A stretch of DNA of 64,000 nt from JAAYJR01 sp964545315 (lineage in GTDB: Bacteria; Bacteroidota; Bacteroidia; Bacteroidales; Prolixibacteraceae), in NCBI GenBank assembly GCA_964545315.1, contig CAZJGI010000001.1:123296-187295 (forward strand). The letters run 5' to 3'. Position numbers and translations under genes: made by a program. Under the pieces are notes generated by a model, which was given only the letters and a program-made list of their open reading frames with translations, ran no database searches and was not told where the DNA came from. Of the stretch, positions 1-9,600 are shown piece after piece (positions within the stretch are counted from its first letter, which is position 1; each line of letters begins with the position of its first letter).

Positions 1-1626
1 GAATATATTGCAGAAAAACAGATTGAACGTGATTATAATCATCCTTCTATATTTTCATGGGTATTATTCAATGAAACATGGGGATTATTTTCCCGCGATT
101 CTCTCACCGACAAACGAAGTTATCTGCCCGAAACACAAGATTGGGTCAAAACATGGTATTACAAAACAAAGGAATATGATCCTGTCAGGCTGGTAGAAGA
201 TAACTCACCATGTAATTGGGATCATGTTATCACCGACATAAATACATGGCACAGTTATTCTCCTGCCAGGCATTGGTCAGGATTCCTTGACATGGTGGTG
301 GAAAACACCTTTCCGGGTTCTGAATTTAACTTCACTGGTGGTAATGTTCAGGGAGATCAGCCAATGTTTAACTCTGAGTGTGGTGCCGTATGGGGATACA
401 GCGGAAGTACAGGTGATATAGACATAACCTGGGAATACCATATAATGATGAATGAATTCAGGAAGCGCCCCAAAATTGCCGGCTTTTTATTCACTGAATT
501 TCATGATGTTATCAATGAATGGAATGGATATTATCGATTCGATCGCACTGAAAAAATATTTGGCCTCGATGAGCTTTGCCCGGGAATGAGTATGAATGAT
601 TTTCATTCAGACCTATATATCGTAGCCGGGAAGGATTTTTTCCAAACAATAAATGGAGGTACCAAATTTAAAATGCCGATAGGAATAAGTGCTGTTACTG
701 ACGATATCCCGGTAATTCTTAAATTAAAATATTCAGTATACGGATGGGATTTTCTTGGTGAAAAATTTGAACATGCCTCAGGGTCTTTCATCATAAATGC
801 AGAAGCATTCACTTATAAGGAATTAACACCTGTAGAAATTACCGCTCCGGAAAAAAGTTCAGTTATGATTTTTGCAGTAATGCTGGAAGATGAGAACGGA
901 AGTATACTTCACAGGAACTTTGTACCCTTCAAAGTAGATGGCAGCCAAGACCTTAAAGATTATATAGTAACTTTAAGTCCGGATGATTACATTGATGCTT
1001 CATGGAGCATTAAAAACCATTCACCTCAAAACGGCAATAAAGTTTGGGGAATGGGTTCAGGATATTTTGAATATCATTTTGAGATACCTGAAAATATACC
1101 AGCCGGGGAAGTTGAGTCTATTGAATTCAGGGCTGAGCTGGCATCACGCTTTCCTCAGTCAAAATATCTTGAAAAGGGCGATGCGGAAAGAATAGGAATG
1201 ACTGTTGTATCAGAAAAGGGAACAGATCCTGGCTATGGACAAAACAGTTATCCTCAAACTGATACTTATCTTCACAGCTCACTGGTAAAAATCACTGCAA
1301 ACAGTCAGTTAATAGCAGAAGCAGAGCTTACGGATGATCCCGCTGACCACCGCGGCATTTTATCATGGATGAACCAAAAACCCGGCCGGGAATGGGGGAA
1401 CAATGATAAAAGCTTACCCTGGAAGCTTGATGAGGCAGGATCTTATGGATTTCTGGTTAAGGCAGACCTTGATCCAATCGTCAGTAAATCGGCATTTGAC
1501 ACCCGAAAAATTATTATCCGCCTGTTTGTAGATGAAACATCTTCAAACAGAGGGGGATTATCCGTTTATGGAAAAGAATCAGGCCGATACCCAATGGACC
1601 TGACCCTTATCATCAGAAAAAAATAA
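1..1626 (+). CDS. Glycoside hydrolase family 2 protein, 5'-truncated by the window edge
   Basis: The reading frame is open from base 1, so only the C-terminal 541 residues are present and the true start lies outside. Residues 13-28 contain NHPSIFSWVLFNETWG, the GH2 acid/base motif with Glu25. MFNSECGAVWG about 100 residues later carries the likely nucleophile, Glu126, so both catalytic residues of the TIM barrel are retained. The remaining 350 or so residues look like beta-sandwich domains, including a W-rich segment (SWSIKNHSPQNGNKVWGMGSG) that may bind carbohydrate. GH2 enzymes hydrolyse beta-galactosides, beta-glucuronides, beta-mannosides and others; the substrate cannot be told from this part. 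It ends 9 bp before the convergent UspA gene. An ATG at 292 would start after the acid/base Glu and is not the true start. Confidence 0.88.
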   Translation, partial: EYIAEKQIERDYNHPSIFSWVLFNETWGLFSRDSLTDKRSYLPETQDWVKTWYYKTKEYDPVRLVEDNSPCNWDHVITDINTWHSYSPARHWSGFLDMVVENTFPGSEFNFTGGNVQGDQPMFNSECGAVWGYSGSTGDIDITWEYHIMMNEFRKRPKIAGFLFTEFHDVINEWNGYYRFDRTEKIFGLDELCPGMSMNDFHSDLYIVAGKDFFQTINGGTKFKMPIGISAVTDDIPVILKLKYSVYGWDFLGEKFEHASGSFIINAEAFTYKELTPVEITAPEKSSVMIFAVMLEDENGSILHRNFVPFKVDGSQDLKDYIVTLSPDDYIDASWSIKNHSPQNGNKVWGMGSGYFEYHFEIPENIPAGEVESIEFRAELASRFPQSKYLEKGDAERIGMTVVSEKGTDPGYGQNSYPQTDTYLHSSLVKITANSQLIAEAELTDDPADHRGILSWMNQKPGREWGNNDKSLPWKLDEAGSYGFLVKADLDPIVSKSAFDTRKIIIRLFVDETSSNRGGLSVYGKESGRYPMDLTLIIRKK

Positions 1627-1634
1627 GCTAAATC

Positions 1635-2552
1635 TTATTTTTTATGCTGAAAAACGCCTACCGGATCGACTAATGCCTTAAAAATGGGTTCAAAATCCAG
1701 ATTATTCGACAAGGAAGTAAGAGTTAACACACTAACCTTGGATAAATTTAATATATGATGGGCAAATGCTCCAATGTAATTATCATAGGTATAGCCTTCC
1801 TGATGAGTCATTATGAGAATCATGCCGGCATCTACTTCTTCTGCATATTCAAGTACTCTCATGAACGGAGGTATATCAGAACGGTCGAAAAGTTTCATCT
1901 CACAATCTAAACCATTATTTTTAAGAAATTTCCTGGCATCTTTTAATTTGCTGTAAATACGACTCTCCTTCTTCTCAATCCCTCCCACCAGTGTTGATAC
2001 CAGAAAAATCTTCGCATTCTGGGTCAGGCCGTAAAAAAGGGCACACGACAACTGATCATCAGTCTTTTTTGTCAGGTCAAGAGGCACAACAATCCTGTCC
2101 TTCATAATGCCGGTATCCCCCTTCAGGGTAAGCACGGGTACCTTTGATTTAAGGGTAACATGATAAACCGTAGTGCCTAATTCATCATCTGCGTTTCCAC
2201 ATTGATGATTCTCACCTAATATGATCATAAATGCTCTTATCTCCTTAGCAACTTCAAGTATCTTCTGATAAGGTTTCCCTCTTTCAACCCTGGACGAAAT
2301 TTCTATTTCTACACCCTTTTCTTTAAGTGATTGTAATATTTCAAAAAGTTTTTCTTTAGCATTATCTGTTATTCTTACCACGTCTTCACCTGATGAAAAA
2401 AACTGAGCAAGAATTCCTGGTGTATCTATCACATATAATAATACCAGGCTGGAATTAAATTTTTCTGCCATTTTACAGGCATAATCGACAGCCTTAGCAG
2501 AAGGTTCCTGAAAATCAACAGGCACCAATATCACATTTTTCTTATTTTTCAA
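1635..2552 (-). CDS. Universal stress protein, tandem UspA domains
   Basis: The 305-residue cytoplasmic protein has two UspA folds in tandem. The first runs over residues 1-145, beginning KNVILVPVDF and ending KSKVPVLTL. The second runs over about 152-285, beginning DRIVVPLDL and ending LSKVSVLTL. Each shows the usual first strand with its Asp (PVDF, PLDL) and the last strand (VPVLTL, VSVLTL). The glycine-rich ATP loop is degenerate: the first domain has LGENHQCGNADDELGT, and the second has THQEGYTYDNYIGA rather than the canonical G-2x-G-9x-G-S/T. ATP binding is therefore uncertain. Such tandem Usp proteins are thought to aid stress survival. The gene is single and convergent with the GH2 gene. 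Confidence 0.85.
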   Translation of the reverse strand: MKNKKNVILVPVDFQEPSAKAVDYACKMAEKFNSSLVLLYVIDTPGILAQFFSSGEDVVRITDNAKEKLFEILQSLKEKGVEIEISSRVERGKPYQKILEVAKEIRAFMIILGENHQCGNADDELGTTVYHVTLKSKVPVLTLKGDTGIMKDRIVVPLDLTKKTDDQLSCALFYGLTQNAKIFLVSTLVGGIEKKESRIYSKLKDARKFLKNNGLDCEMKLFDRSDIPPFMRVLEYAEEVDAGMILIMTHQEGYTYDNYIGAFAHHILNLSKVSVLTLTSLSNNLDFEPIFKALVDPVGVFQHKK

Positions 2553-2621
2553 TGTGTTTAAATTATATTTAACTTCTATATCTTTTAAGGATCAACAGGG
2601 CCCGGGAAACCCATTTTTAAA

Positions 2622-3551
2622 TCAAACATCAAAAGAGTCGACTTCCCTGTATGCTTTTATAAATGCCAGTTCTCCATCTTTACCAGGAATACTTTTGCCA
2701 TGTTCACAGCAAATAACGCCCTGGTATCCTTTATCGTAAATATGTTTAAAAATAGTCTTATAATTAATTTCACCGGTCGTTGGTTCATTCCTTCCGGGAT
2801 TATCTCCCACATGGAAAGCGCCAATGTGATCCCAACACATATCAATATTCGGAATCAGGTTACCTTCGGTAATTTGCTGATGATAGATATCATCCACGAT
2901 TTTACAGCTGGGATGGTTAACAGCAACGCAAATCATTTTTGCCTGTGGCATCCTTGTCAGAAACAATCCCGGATGGTTAGTATGCGGATTAAGTGGTTCC
3001 ATCACAAGTTCCAGTCCTGTTTTTCCGACTATATCGCAGCACATCCGCATATTTTCGATAACATTAGCAGTTTGGTAATCCCAGTGCAGTTTATCATCAA
3101 AATGTCCAGGAACCACTAATGCAGTCTTTACTCCGGTGCGTTTTTGCACTTCTATACCCTGCTCCATTTTATTTTTAAGCATCACCCTAATCTCAGGATC
3201 CTGAAAAACAAATGATTTTACCTGAAAGTCTGCATACAATACAAACGGACCTATATCCAATCCCAGTCTTGATGCCTCATTTGCAATTTTTTCCTGCAGT
3301 TCAGGCGCCCTGTTCATCAACCCGTTATCAAATATTGCCCTGAACCCCTGGTCTGCAATAAACTTTATATTATCAACTGGGTCTTTACCCGCATGTTGAT
3401 TAAATGTGCCCAAATGAGGTGCGTATTTAAGCTTGAACTTTGCCGCATTGGAAATTACTGAATTTGAAGCTGTTGCACCAATAACATTTCCCAGCCCTGT
3501 CATAACAATGCCAGTTGCAGCTGCACTTTTGATAAAATTTCTTCGTTTCAT
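2622..3551 (-). CDS. Exported hydroxypyruvate isomerase-like TIM-barrel protein
   Basis: The protein has 309 residues. The N terminus (KRRNFIKSAAATG, residues 2-14, then a hydrophobic stretch to about residue 28) is a twin-arginine signal, so export is likely. The rest is a xylose isomerase-like (AP endonuclease 2) TIM barrel. Conserved features match the hydroxypyruvate isomerase family: Glu185 in VMEPLN, Asp220/221 in KIVDDIYHQQ, HVGDNPGRNEPTTGEINY (about 247-264) and Glu283 in CCEHG, together forming the usual metal site. The cytoplasmic enzyme interconverts hydroxypyruvate and tartronate semialdehyde. Exported relatives in Bacteroidota usually sit in sugar-use clusters and their substrate is unknown. 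Two more sugar-enzyme genes lie divergently at 4021-6225. Confidence 0.82.
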   Translation of the reverse strand: MKRRNFIKSAAATGIVMTGLGNVIGATASNSVISNAAKFKLKYAPHLGTFNQHAGKDPVDNIKFIADQGFRAIFDNGLMNRAPELQEKIANEASRLGLDIGPFVLYADFQVKSFVFQDPEIRVMLKNKMEQGIEVQKRTGVKTALVVPGHFDDKLHWDYQTANVIENMRMCCDIVGKTGLELVMEPLNPHTNHPGLFLTRMPQAKMICVAVNHPSCKIVDDIYHQQITEGNLIPNIDMCWDHIGAFHVGDNPGRNEPTTGEINYKTIFKHIYDKGYQGVICCEHGKSIPGKDGELAFIKAYREVDSFDV

Positions 3552-4020
3552 GAGTTATCTGTATAAAAATTATTTTTTATTGCACCAAATTAAAAAAATG
3601 TTAGTTAAAAATGCTAGAAAATTAATCTCTGGCATTCTGGTTAAATCAAAAAAACATTATTGACCGGCAAAATATAATAAAAATTAAGGTACTCACTTTC
3701 GGCTTTCCTTCAAAGATGCTAATTATTTTTGCCTGAAAACTTTTTGTAATATGAGTAAAAATAAAGAAATAAAATTTGCCGGACTGATAATTTATAAGTT
3801 ATTTTTATTAATCTGTTTGTCTGCTTACAAAAGAGTTATTAATTTTAAAAAAATAATTTAAATTATAATGATATTAAAAAGAGCATCCTGATTTAAACCG
3901 TGACATTAAGGTAAGATAATATTCAAATACGAGTTCGATTTCGTTATAATAAAAAATTAAATAAAAATTTTAATTAATATATTCGCTTGATAATCATTAA
4001 CTTAATAACATTTTATACTC
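3552..4020 (+). other. Divergent intergenic region, AT-rich
   Basis: About 470 bp separates the exported isomerase gene from the Gfo/Idh gene. It is AT-rich and has no conserved ORF. It holds a TATTTTTG box at 3724-3731, which matches the Bacteroidota -7 consensus TAnnTTTG, and a 36-codon ORF starting 20 bases after it. If the box is a promoter for the 4021 operon, the leader would be about 280 nt. Confidence 0.5.
3751..3861 (+). CDS. Possible 36-residue membrane micro-ORF
   Basis: An ATG at 3751 opens 36 codons ending at TAA 3859-3861. The product starts MSKNKEIKFAG, has a short hydrophobic centre (LIIYKLFLLICLSAY) and ends in a basic tail, which would suit a single small membrane segment. 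It begins 20 bases after a TAnnTTTG box. No homology can be claimed, and ORFs of this size arise easily in AT-rich DNA. Confidence 0.2.
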   Translation: MSKNKEIKFAGLIIYKLFLLICLSAYKRVINFKKII

Positions 4021-5181
4021 ATGAATAGAAAACTTAGAATGGGAATGGTGGGTGGAGGAACCGATGCATTTATCGGGGCAATCCATCGTTTGGCTGCATT
4101 AATGGACAACCAGATAGAACTGGTATGCGGCTGTTTTAGTGTTAATCCGGAGATTTCAAAATCTTCAGGCAGGCTTTATTATCTTCCTGAAGACCGTATC
4201 TACGAAACCTATCAGGAGATGTTTGAAAAGGAGGCAAAATTAAAAGAGGGTGACCGCATGGATTTTGTTTCTATTGTAACTCCCAATTTTGTTCATTTTG
4301 AGCCTGCCATGATGGCCCTTGAAAGAGGATTTAATGTTGTAATAGACAAACCCATTACATTCAATCTTGAACAAGCATTAAAACTAAAAGAAAAACTTGA
4401 CGAAACAGGGTTGGTACTTGCACTGACACATACATATTCAGGGTATCCCGCAGTAAAGCATGCAAGACAGATTGTATCTGAAGGTCAATTCGGAAAGATC
4501 AGAAAGGTTTATGTTGAATATCCCCAGGGATGGTTATCAGCAAAGGTAGAGGATGCCGGAAATGTACAGGCAGAATGGAGAACCGATCCGAAACGCTCCG
4601 GTAAAGCCGGATGTATGGGTGATATTGGAACTCATGCCCATCATCTTGCCGAATACATAACAGGATTAAAAGTTACTGAGCTATGTGCTGAACTAAAGAC
4701 TTTTGTTCCTAACCGACTGCTTGATGATGATGGTGTTGCACTTCTTCGTTTTGAAAACGGGGCAACAGGGGTACTGATTGCTACACAAGTTGCGGCAGGA
4801 GAAGAAAATGCCATAAAAATAAGGGTATATGGTGAAAAAGGAGGTCTGGAATGGTTCCAACATGAGCCAAATACTTTAATTCTTAAATGGATTGACAGAC
4901 CGGTGCAAATCCTTCGTACCGGAACAAGCTTAAAAAGTGATATTGCAAATCATAATACACGCACACCCGGCGGGCATCCGGAAGGATACCTGGAAGCTTT
5001 TGCAAATATCTACCGTAATTTTGCAATGACTGTAATGGCAAAAATGGAAGGAAAAAAACCTACCCCTGAGATGCTTGACTTCCCGGGAATTGAGGATGGA
5101 ATAAGGGGAATGCAATTTATTGACACTGTGGTAAAAGCCGGTTATGATGATTCAATAAAATGGGTCAAATTCGAAGAATAA
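4021..5181 (+). CDS. Gfo/Idh/MocA-family NAD(P)-dependent oxidoreductase
   Basis: The 386-residue protein begins with a Rossmann fold (RMGMVGGGTDAF, residues 6-17). Asp109-Lys110-Pro111 in VVIDKPITF is the family's E/D-K-P site, where the Lys assists hydride transfer. The C-terminal alpha/beta domain carries GDIGTHAHHLAEY, the usual catalytic/substrate His region. The family oxidises or reduces sugars, inositols and their derivatives with NAD(P)H. No signal peptide is visible, so it should be cytoplasmic. It is 51 bp upstream of a sugar isomerase-like gene on the same strand and is probably co-transcribed with it, suggesting an oxidation-isomerisation pathway for a sugar or polyol. The exact substrate is unknown. 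Confidence 0.88.
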   Translation: MNRKLRMGMVGGGTDAFIGAIHRLAALMDNQIELVCGCFSVNPEISKSSGRLYYLPEDRIYETYQEMFEKEAKLKEGDRMDFVSIVTPNFVHFEPAMMALERGFNVVIDKPITFNLEQALKLKEKLDETGLVLALTHTYSGYPAVKHARQIVSEGQFGKIRKVYVEYPQGWLSAKVEDAGNVQAEWRTDPKRSGKAGCMGDIGTHAHHLAEYITGLKVTELCAELKTFVPNRLLDDDGVALLRFENGATGVLIATQVAAGEENAIKIRVYGEKGGLEWFQHEPNTLILKWIDRPVQILRTGTSLKSDIANHNTRTPGGHPEGYLEAFANIYRNFAMTVMAKMEGKKPTPEMLDFPGIEDGIRGMQFIDTVVKAGYDDSIKWVKFEE

Positions 5182-5232
5182 TAAATACTAACTTAGTGAC
5201 AAGCACTGCTTGTTTCAATAAAAAATAATAAT

Positions 5233-6225
5233 ATGTCAAGACCAGTAACTCTTTTTACAGGCCAATGGGCTGACCTTCCCATTGAAACAGTTTGTCAGAA
5301 AGCCAGGCAATTTGGCTATGACGGACTTGAACTTTGTACCTGGGGGGACCATATGGAAATAGACAAAGCCGATCAGGCTTACTGTGATTCCAGAAAGGCC
5401 CTTCTGCAAAAATATGATTTGAAATTATTCGCAATTTCCACCCATCTTGTTGGGCAATGTGTAAGCGATCCGATTGACGAACGACACAAAGGTGTATTAC
5501 CCGGATATATCTGGGGGGACGGAGATCCTGAAGGTGTCCGCAGACGTGCTGCAGAGGAAGTTATAAAAACAGCCAAAGCAGCAAAAATGCTTGGCCTGGA
5601 TACAGTGATTGGATTTACAGGAAGCCCTGTCTGGCACCTTTTATACTCATTCCCGCCAATACCTCCGGGTATGATAGAAAAAGGATACCAGGAGTTTGCT
5701 GAAAGATGGATACCTATTCTGGACGAATTTCAAAAAATAGGTGTAAAATTTGCCCTTGAAGTGCACCCTACTGAAATAGCTTTTGATATCCATTCGGCAT
5801 ACCTTACACTAAAAGCTCTTAATAACCATCCTGCTTTTGGATTTAACTATGACCCAAGCCATTTCGGATATCAACATGTAGACTATGTAAGATTCATTTA
5901 TGAATTTGCTGACCGAATTTTTCATGTTCATATGAAGGATGTATACTGGAGTGATGTGCCTATGAGTATAGGCGTTTTCGGAGGGCACTCTGAATTTGGC
6001 GATAACCGCAGATACTGGAATTTTCGCAGTCTCGGAAGGGGAAAGATAAACTTCGAAAATATTATAAGGGCTCTTAATGATATAAAATATAACGGACCCC
6101 TTTCGGTAGAATGGGAAGACAGCGGAATGAACCGGGAGGCAGGTGCAACAGAAGCATGCACGTTTGTTAAAAACATAGATTTTGTACCATCTGATATAGC
6201 ATTTGATTCTGCCATGCAGAAATAA
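5233..6225 (+). CDS. Sugar phosphate isomerase/epimerase-like TIM-barrel enzyme
   Basis: The 330-residue protein has the xylose isomerase-like (AP endonuclease 2) TIM barrel. Likely metal ligands are Glu176 (FALEVHPTE), Asp207 with His210 (NYDPSH), His233 (HVHMKD) and Glu293 (SVEWEDSGMNRE). GDG and HSEFGD segments lie near the active site. There is no signal peptide. In many bacteria such proteins are 2-keto-inositol dehydratases, sugar epimerases or isomerases, acting beside Gfo/Idh oxidoreductases as seen here, where the partner ends 51 bp upstream. I infer a shared role in sugar or inositol catabolism. The gene is followed by the truncated thioesterase. Confidence 0.87.
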   Translation: MSRPVTLFTGQWADLPIETVCQKARQFGYDGLELCTWGDHMEIDKADQAYCDSRKALLQKYDLKLFAISTHLVGQCVSDPIDERHKGVLPGYIWGDGDPEGVRRRAAEEVIKTAKAAKMLGLDTVIGFTGSPVWHLLYSFPPIPPGMIEKGYQEFAERWIPILDEFQKIGVKFALEVHPTEIAFDIHSAYLTLKALNNHPAFGFNYDPSHFGYQHVDYVRFIYEFADRIFHVHMKDVYWSDVPMSIGVFGGHSEFGDNRRYWNFRSLGRGKINFENIIRALNDIKYNGPLSVEWEDSGMNREAGATEACTFVKNIDFVPSDIAFDSAMQK

Positions 6226-6262
6226 AATGAAAATCTGTTAATTATTTTATATACCCATTTTG

Positions 6263-6649
6263 ATGGAACAATCCCTGAGGGATAAAATTTTCAAAAAGTT
6301 TGAAAAAGACCTTTTTGCAAAAACATCAGGTATTGAGCTGATAGAGGTGCTTCCCGGTTATGCAAAATCAAATATGAAAATTACCGGGAATCATCTCAAT
6401 GCAGTTGGTCTGATACAGGGAGGAGCGATCTTTACCCTTGCAGATTTTGCATTTGCAGTTGCTTCAAACTCAAGAGGTAAGATCGCACTTGCTATTGATG
6501 CAGAAATTTCCTTTTTCAAGTCTGTTAGCAAAGGTACCCTGACTGCTAAATATCTATTTCCTCACCCTTACCGGGTAAGGAGGTCTTTCATATTTTGTTG
6601 GAGGATTTTTTTCCAGTTCTTCCAGGGCAACTTTAATTGCTCTTTCTAA
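6263..6649 (+). pseudogene. PaaI-type hotdog thioesterase, 3'-truncated
   Basis: The first 95 or so residues read as a normal PaaI/hotdog acyl-CoA thioesterase: GYAKSNMKITGNHLNAVGLIQGGAIFTLADF-type core, then IALAIDAEISFFKSVSKGTLTAK. At about base 6546 the homology stops. The remaining codons are the antisense of the convergent protease gene, whose last codons start at 6554. The final strand and C-terminal helix region expected in this family (about 40 residues) are absent and replaced by an unrelated FPHPYRVRRSFIF-like tail. This suggests a deletion or rearrangement that joined the two genes. A TTG at 6260 precedes the ATG at 6263; the ATG is the more likely start. A short inverted repeat, CCTTACC-G-GGTAAGG, lies at 6566-6580 just past the junction. 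Confidence 0.72.
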
Positions 6650-9600
6650 TTGGGGATCTCTTCCCTTAATAACTTCAGCGGGTAACATTTCAACTTCAAT
6701 ATCAGGATGTACACCAACATTTTCCACAACAAAACCTTCATTTGTCCATATAGCGAGGTTTGGTGCCGTCACCGCCCCACCATCAATAAGTTCAGGAAAT
6801 CCTAAAATACCAACAAGTCCTCCCCATGTAGTCTTGCCTACCAGGGTACCAACTTTGAATTTTCGAAACATCCAGGGAAGCATATCTCCTCCTGAACCTG
6901 CTGTTTCATCAATTATCATAACTTTAGGACCTTGAACAGAAGCGGTCGGAGTTTTCATATCCCGGCCATAACGAAGATTCCAGTGCGCCTGGTATGGCCT
7001 GGTAAGCAGGTCAATATAATAATCTGCAATTAATCCGCCACCATTGAATCTTTCATCAATAATAATAGCATCTTTATCGGCCTGCGGAAAAAAGTAACGT
7101 TTAAAATATTCATGCCCCTGCAAAGTAGTATTGGGAACGTAAACATAAGCAACTCTTCCATTTGTGGCATCATGCACCTTTCGCAGGTTACCCTCCACCC
7201 AGTCGCGGTTGCGCAAAGCGGATTCATTTGCTATAGGGACAACCTGTATAATTCTTGATCCTGATCCGTCCGATTCAGGACTAACAGTAAGTTCGACTAA
7301 TTTCCCTGCAGTTTTTTCAAAATAACTGTAAAGATTATTTCCGGCAGTTATCTCTTTCCCGTTAATCCCCAGAATATATTCTCCATTCTTCACATTAATT
7401 CCCGGTTCTGTAAGAGGAGAACGAAGTCCTGGATTCCAGTTTAAACCACCATATATCTTTTTAAATCTGTAACGATTATCAGCTATCTCATAATCAGCAC
7501 CTAAAAGTCCTGTTTCAATTTTTTCAGGATTAAACAACCGGTCACCGCCACCCACTCTGTGATGACCTACAGAAATTTCACTGCACATCCACATAATGAT
7601 CCTGTTAAGATCATCACGACAGGTAACATCATCAATAAAAGATGAATATTTTTCTTTCATAGCCGGCCAGTCGGCTCCATGCATCCCGGGATCATAAAAA
7701 TAGTCACGGTTAATACGCCACACCTCATCAAATATCTGCCTCCACTCCGCCACAGGGTCAATTTTTATCTCAATAGCTGCAGTATTTATCAATCCTTTAC
7801 CTGGTTCCGGCTTCTTACCGGTTTCTGTAATTCCCCAGCTCTGTCCTTTTCTGAAAAGCATCTTCTTTCTGTCAAATGACAAGGTATAGTTGTCAAGTTC
7901 CATTATCTCAGTCTCTTTATGTTCCTTAAAACTATATTTAAAAAGACGTGACGGAAGGGAATTATCATTAGTTGAAGAAACAAATAATAATTCCTCCGGT
8001 TGCGACATCGACAATTGGGAATAAAGGCCTGCTTTTATGGGAACGTTGACAATTCTGGTATCAATTCCTTCGAATTCAATTTTTACATCTTTTTGTCCCA
8101 CGACTTCAGGGCTATTTGACGTCTCAGTTTCCTTTTTATTATCATCTTTTTTCTCAGCCGTCGCCGACTTCCCTGTTTCTTCGTCACTCTGTTTGGCAAA
8201 AGGATTTAGTATATCCTTTCGAAGTGTTACGAGGTAAATGGAATTTGTCATCTCCATATCATGGCTTGATTGGTCAAACCAGTTAATAACCGGCCCTGCG
8301 TCTGTTGATGCAAGAAAAAGAAGATATTTCCCTTCAGGATCAAAAAGAGGACTTTCAGCATCACTAAGACCATCCGTTAAAGGATATGATTTCCCCTCAT
8401 CCAAAGAGTAAATACAAATTTGTTTAAAATGGGTAATGTTCACTTTTGTATATGCAATCCAGCGTGAATCCGCCGACCAGTCGCTAAAGATATTCCTGAA
8501 AGGGCCGGGAATATATAACTCGTCAGAATCAATAGTTTTTATCTCTCCACTTTCTGTTTTTAAAAGATAAAGATTTCTGCCATTATCGGTATATGCAATA
8601 AATTTACCATCAGGAGACCAGTTTGGAAATGCATAGAATCCTGTTCCTGAAAGATCATATGACTTTATTTCACCTTTGCCATCCTGCTGCCGTATATTTA
8701 ATTTATATTCACCTGACTGATCAGAAAAATATGCAATATATTTACCGTCCGGCGACCAGGAAGGGTATTTTTCATGAACTCCTGTCGTCTCGCTTATATT
8801 TCTCGGATCACCTTTTTCTGCCGGTACGGTAATAATATCCCCCCTGAATCCGAACACAGCTCTTGAGCCTGATGGTGAGATATGTGCACTGCGAACATAT
8901 TGAGTGCCTTTTACAAACCTGGGCCTGAGTTCTTGCAATTCAGCAGCAATGCCAATACCCAGTGTAGTAGTACTATTGCTGTCCACATTATAAACATTAA
9001 GCTTACCTGCCCTCTCAAAAATAATCCGGTCATCGAACAAGGTTGCATAGTTGATCGGAAAATCATCGTAATGAGTAATTTGACTAACCGTTCGGGAACG
9101 GGTATCATAAGAATAAAGGTTAAATTCACCATTTCTGTCAGACAGGAACCAGACCATATTTTCTCCCCACATAGGATTCCAGTCATTACTTTGACCTTCT
9201 CCCTGCGGTATCTCAACAATCCCGTGATCATCAAAATCAAATAACCATATATTAGAAACGGTGCCGCCCCTGTAGTTTTTCCACTGTTGGAACCTTGGTG
9301 GAATAGGTGTGTAAGCCATTTTTTTTCCATCGGGTGACCACGCAGCCTGATGGGCATTGGGTATTACCAAACGTTTTGGGTATCCTCCTTCAAGAGATAT
9401 AGTATAAAGCTGCATATATCGATTAGAAAAATCTTCGCGGGCTGATGCAAAGAGGACTGATTCCCCATCAGGGGTAAATCCCCTCACGAGGTCAGACGAA
9501 GGGTGCCATGTCAGGCGTTGGGGAATACCTCCCAGCGCAGGCATCAAAAATACATCGGTGTTACCGTCATATTCGGCGCTAAAAGCAATTAACTTTCCAT

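Noticed and set aside
2700..3119. A long open frame antisense to the exported isomerase (139 codons), and similar antisense frames elsewhere
   Set aside because: They overlap strongly conserved genes on the opposite strand and have no domain signature or start support; they are by-products of codon usage.
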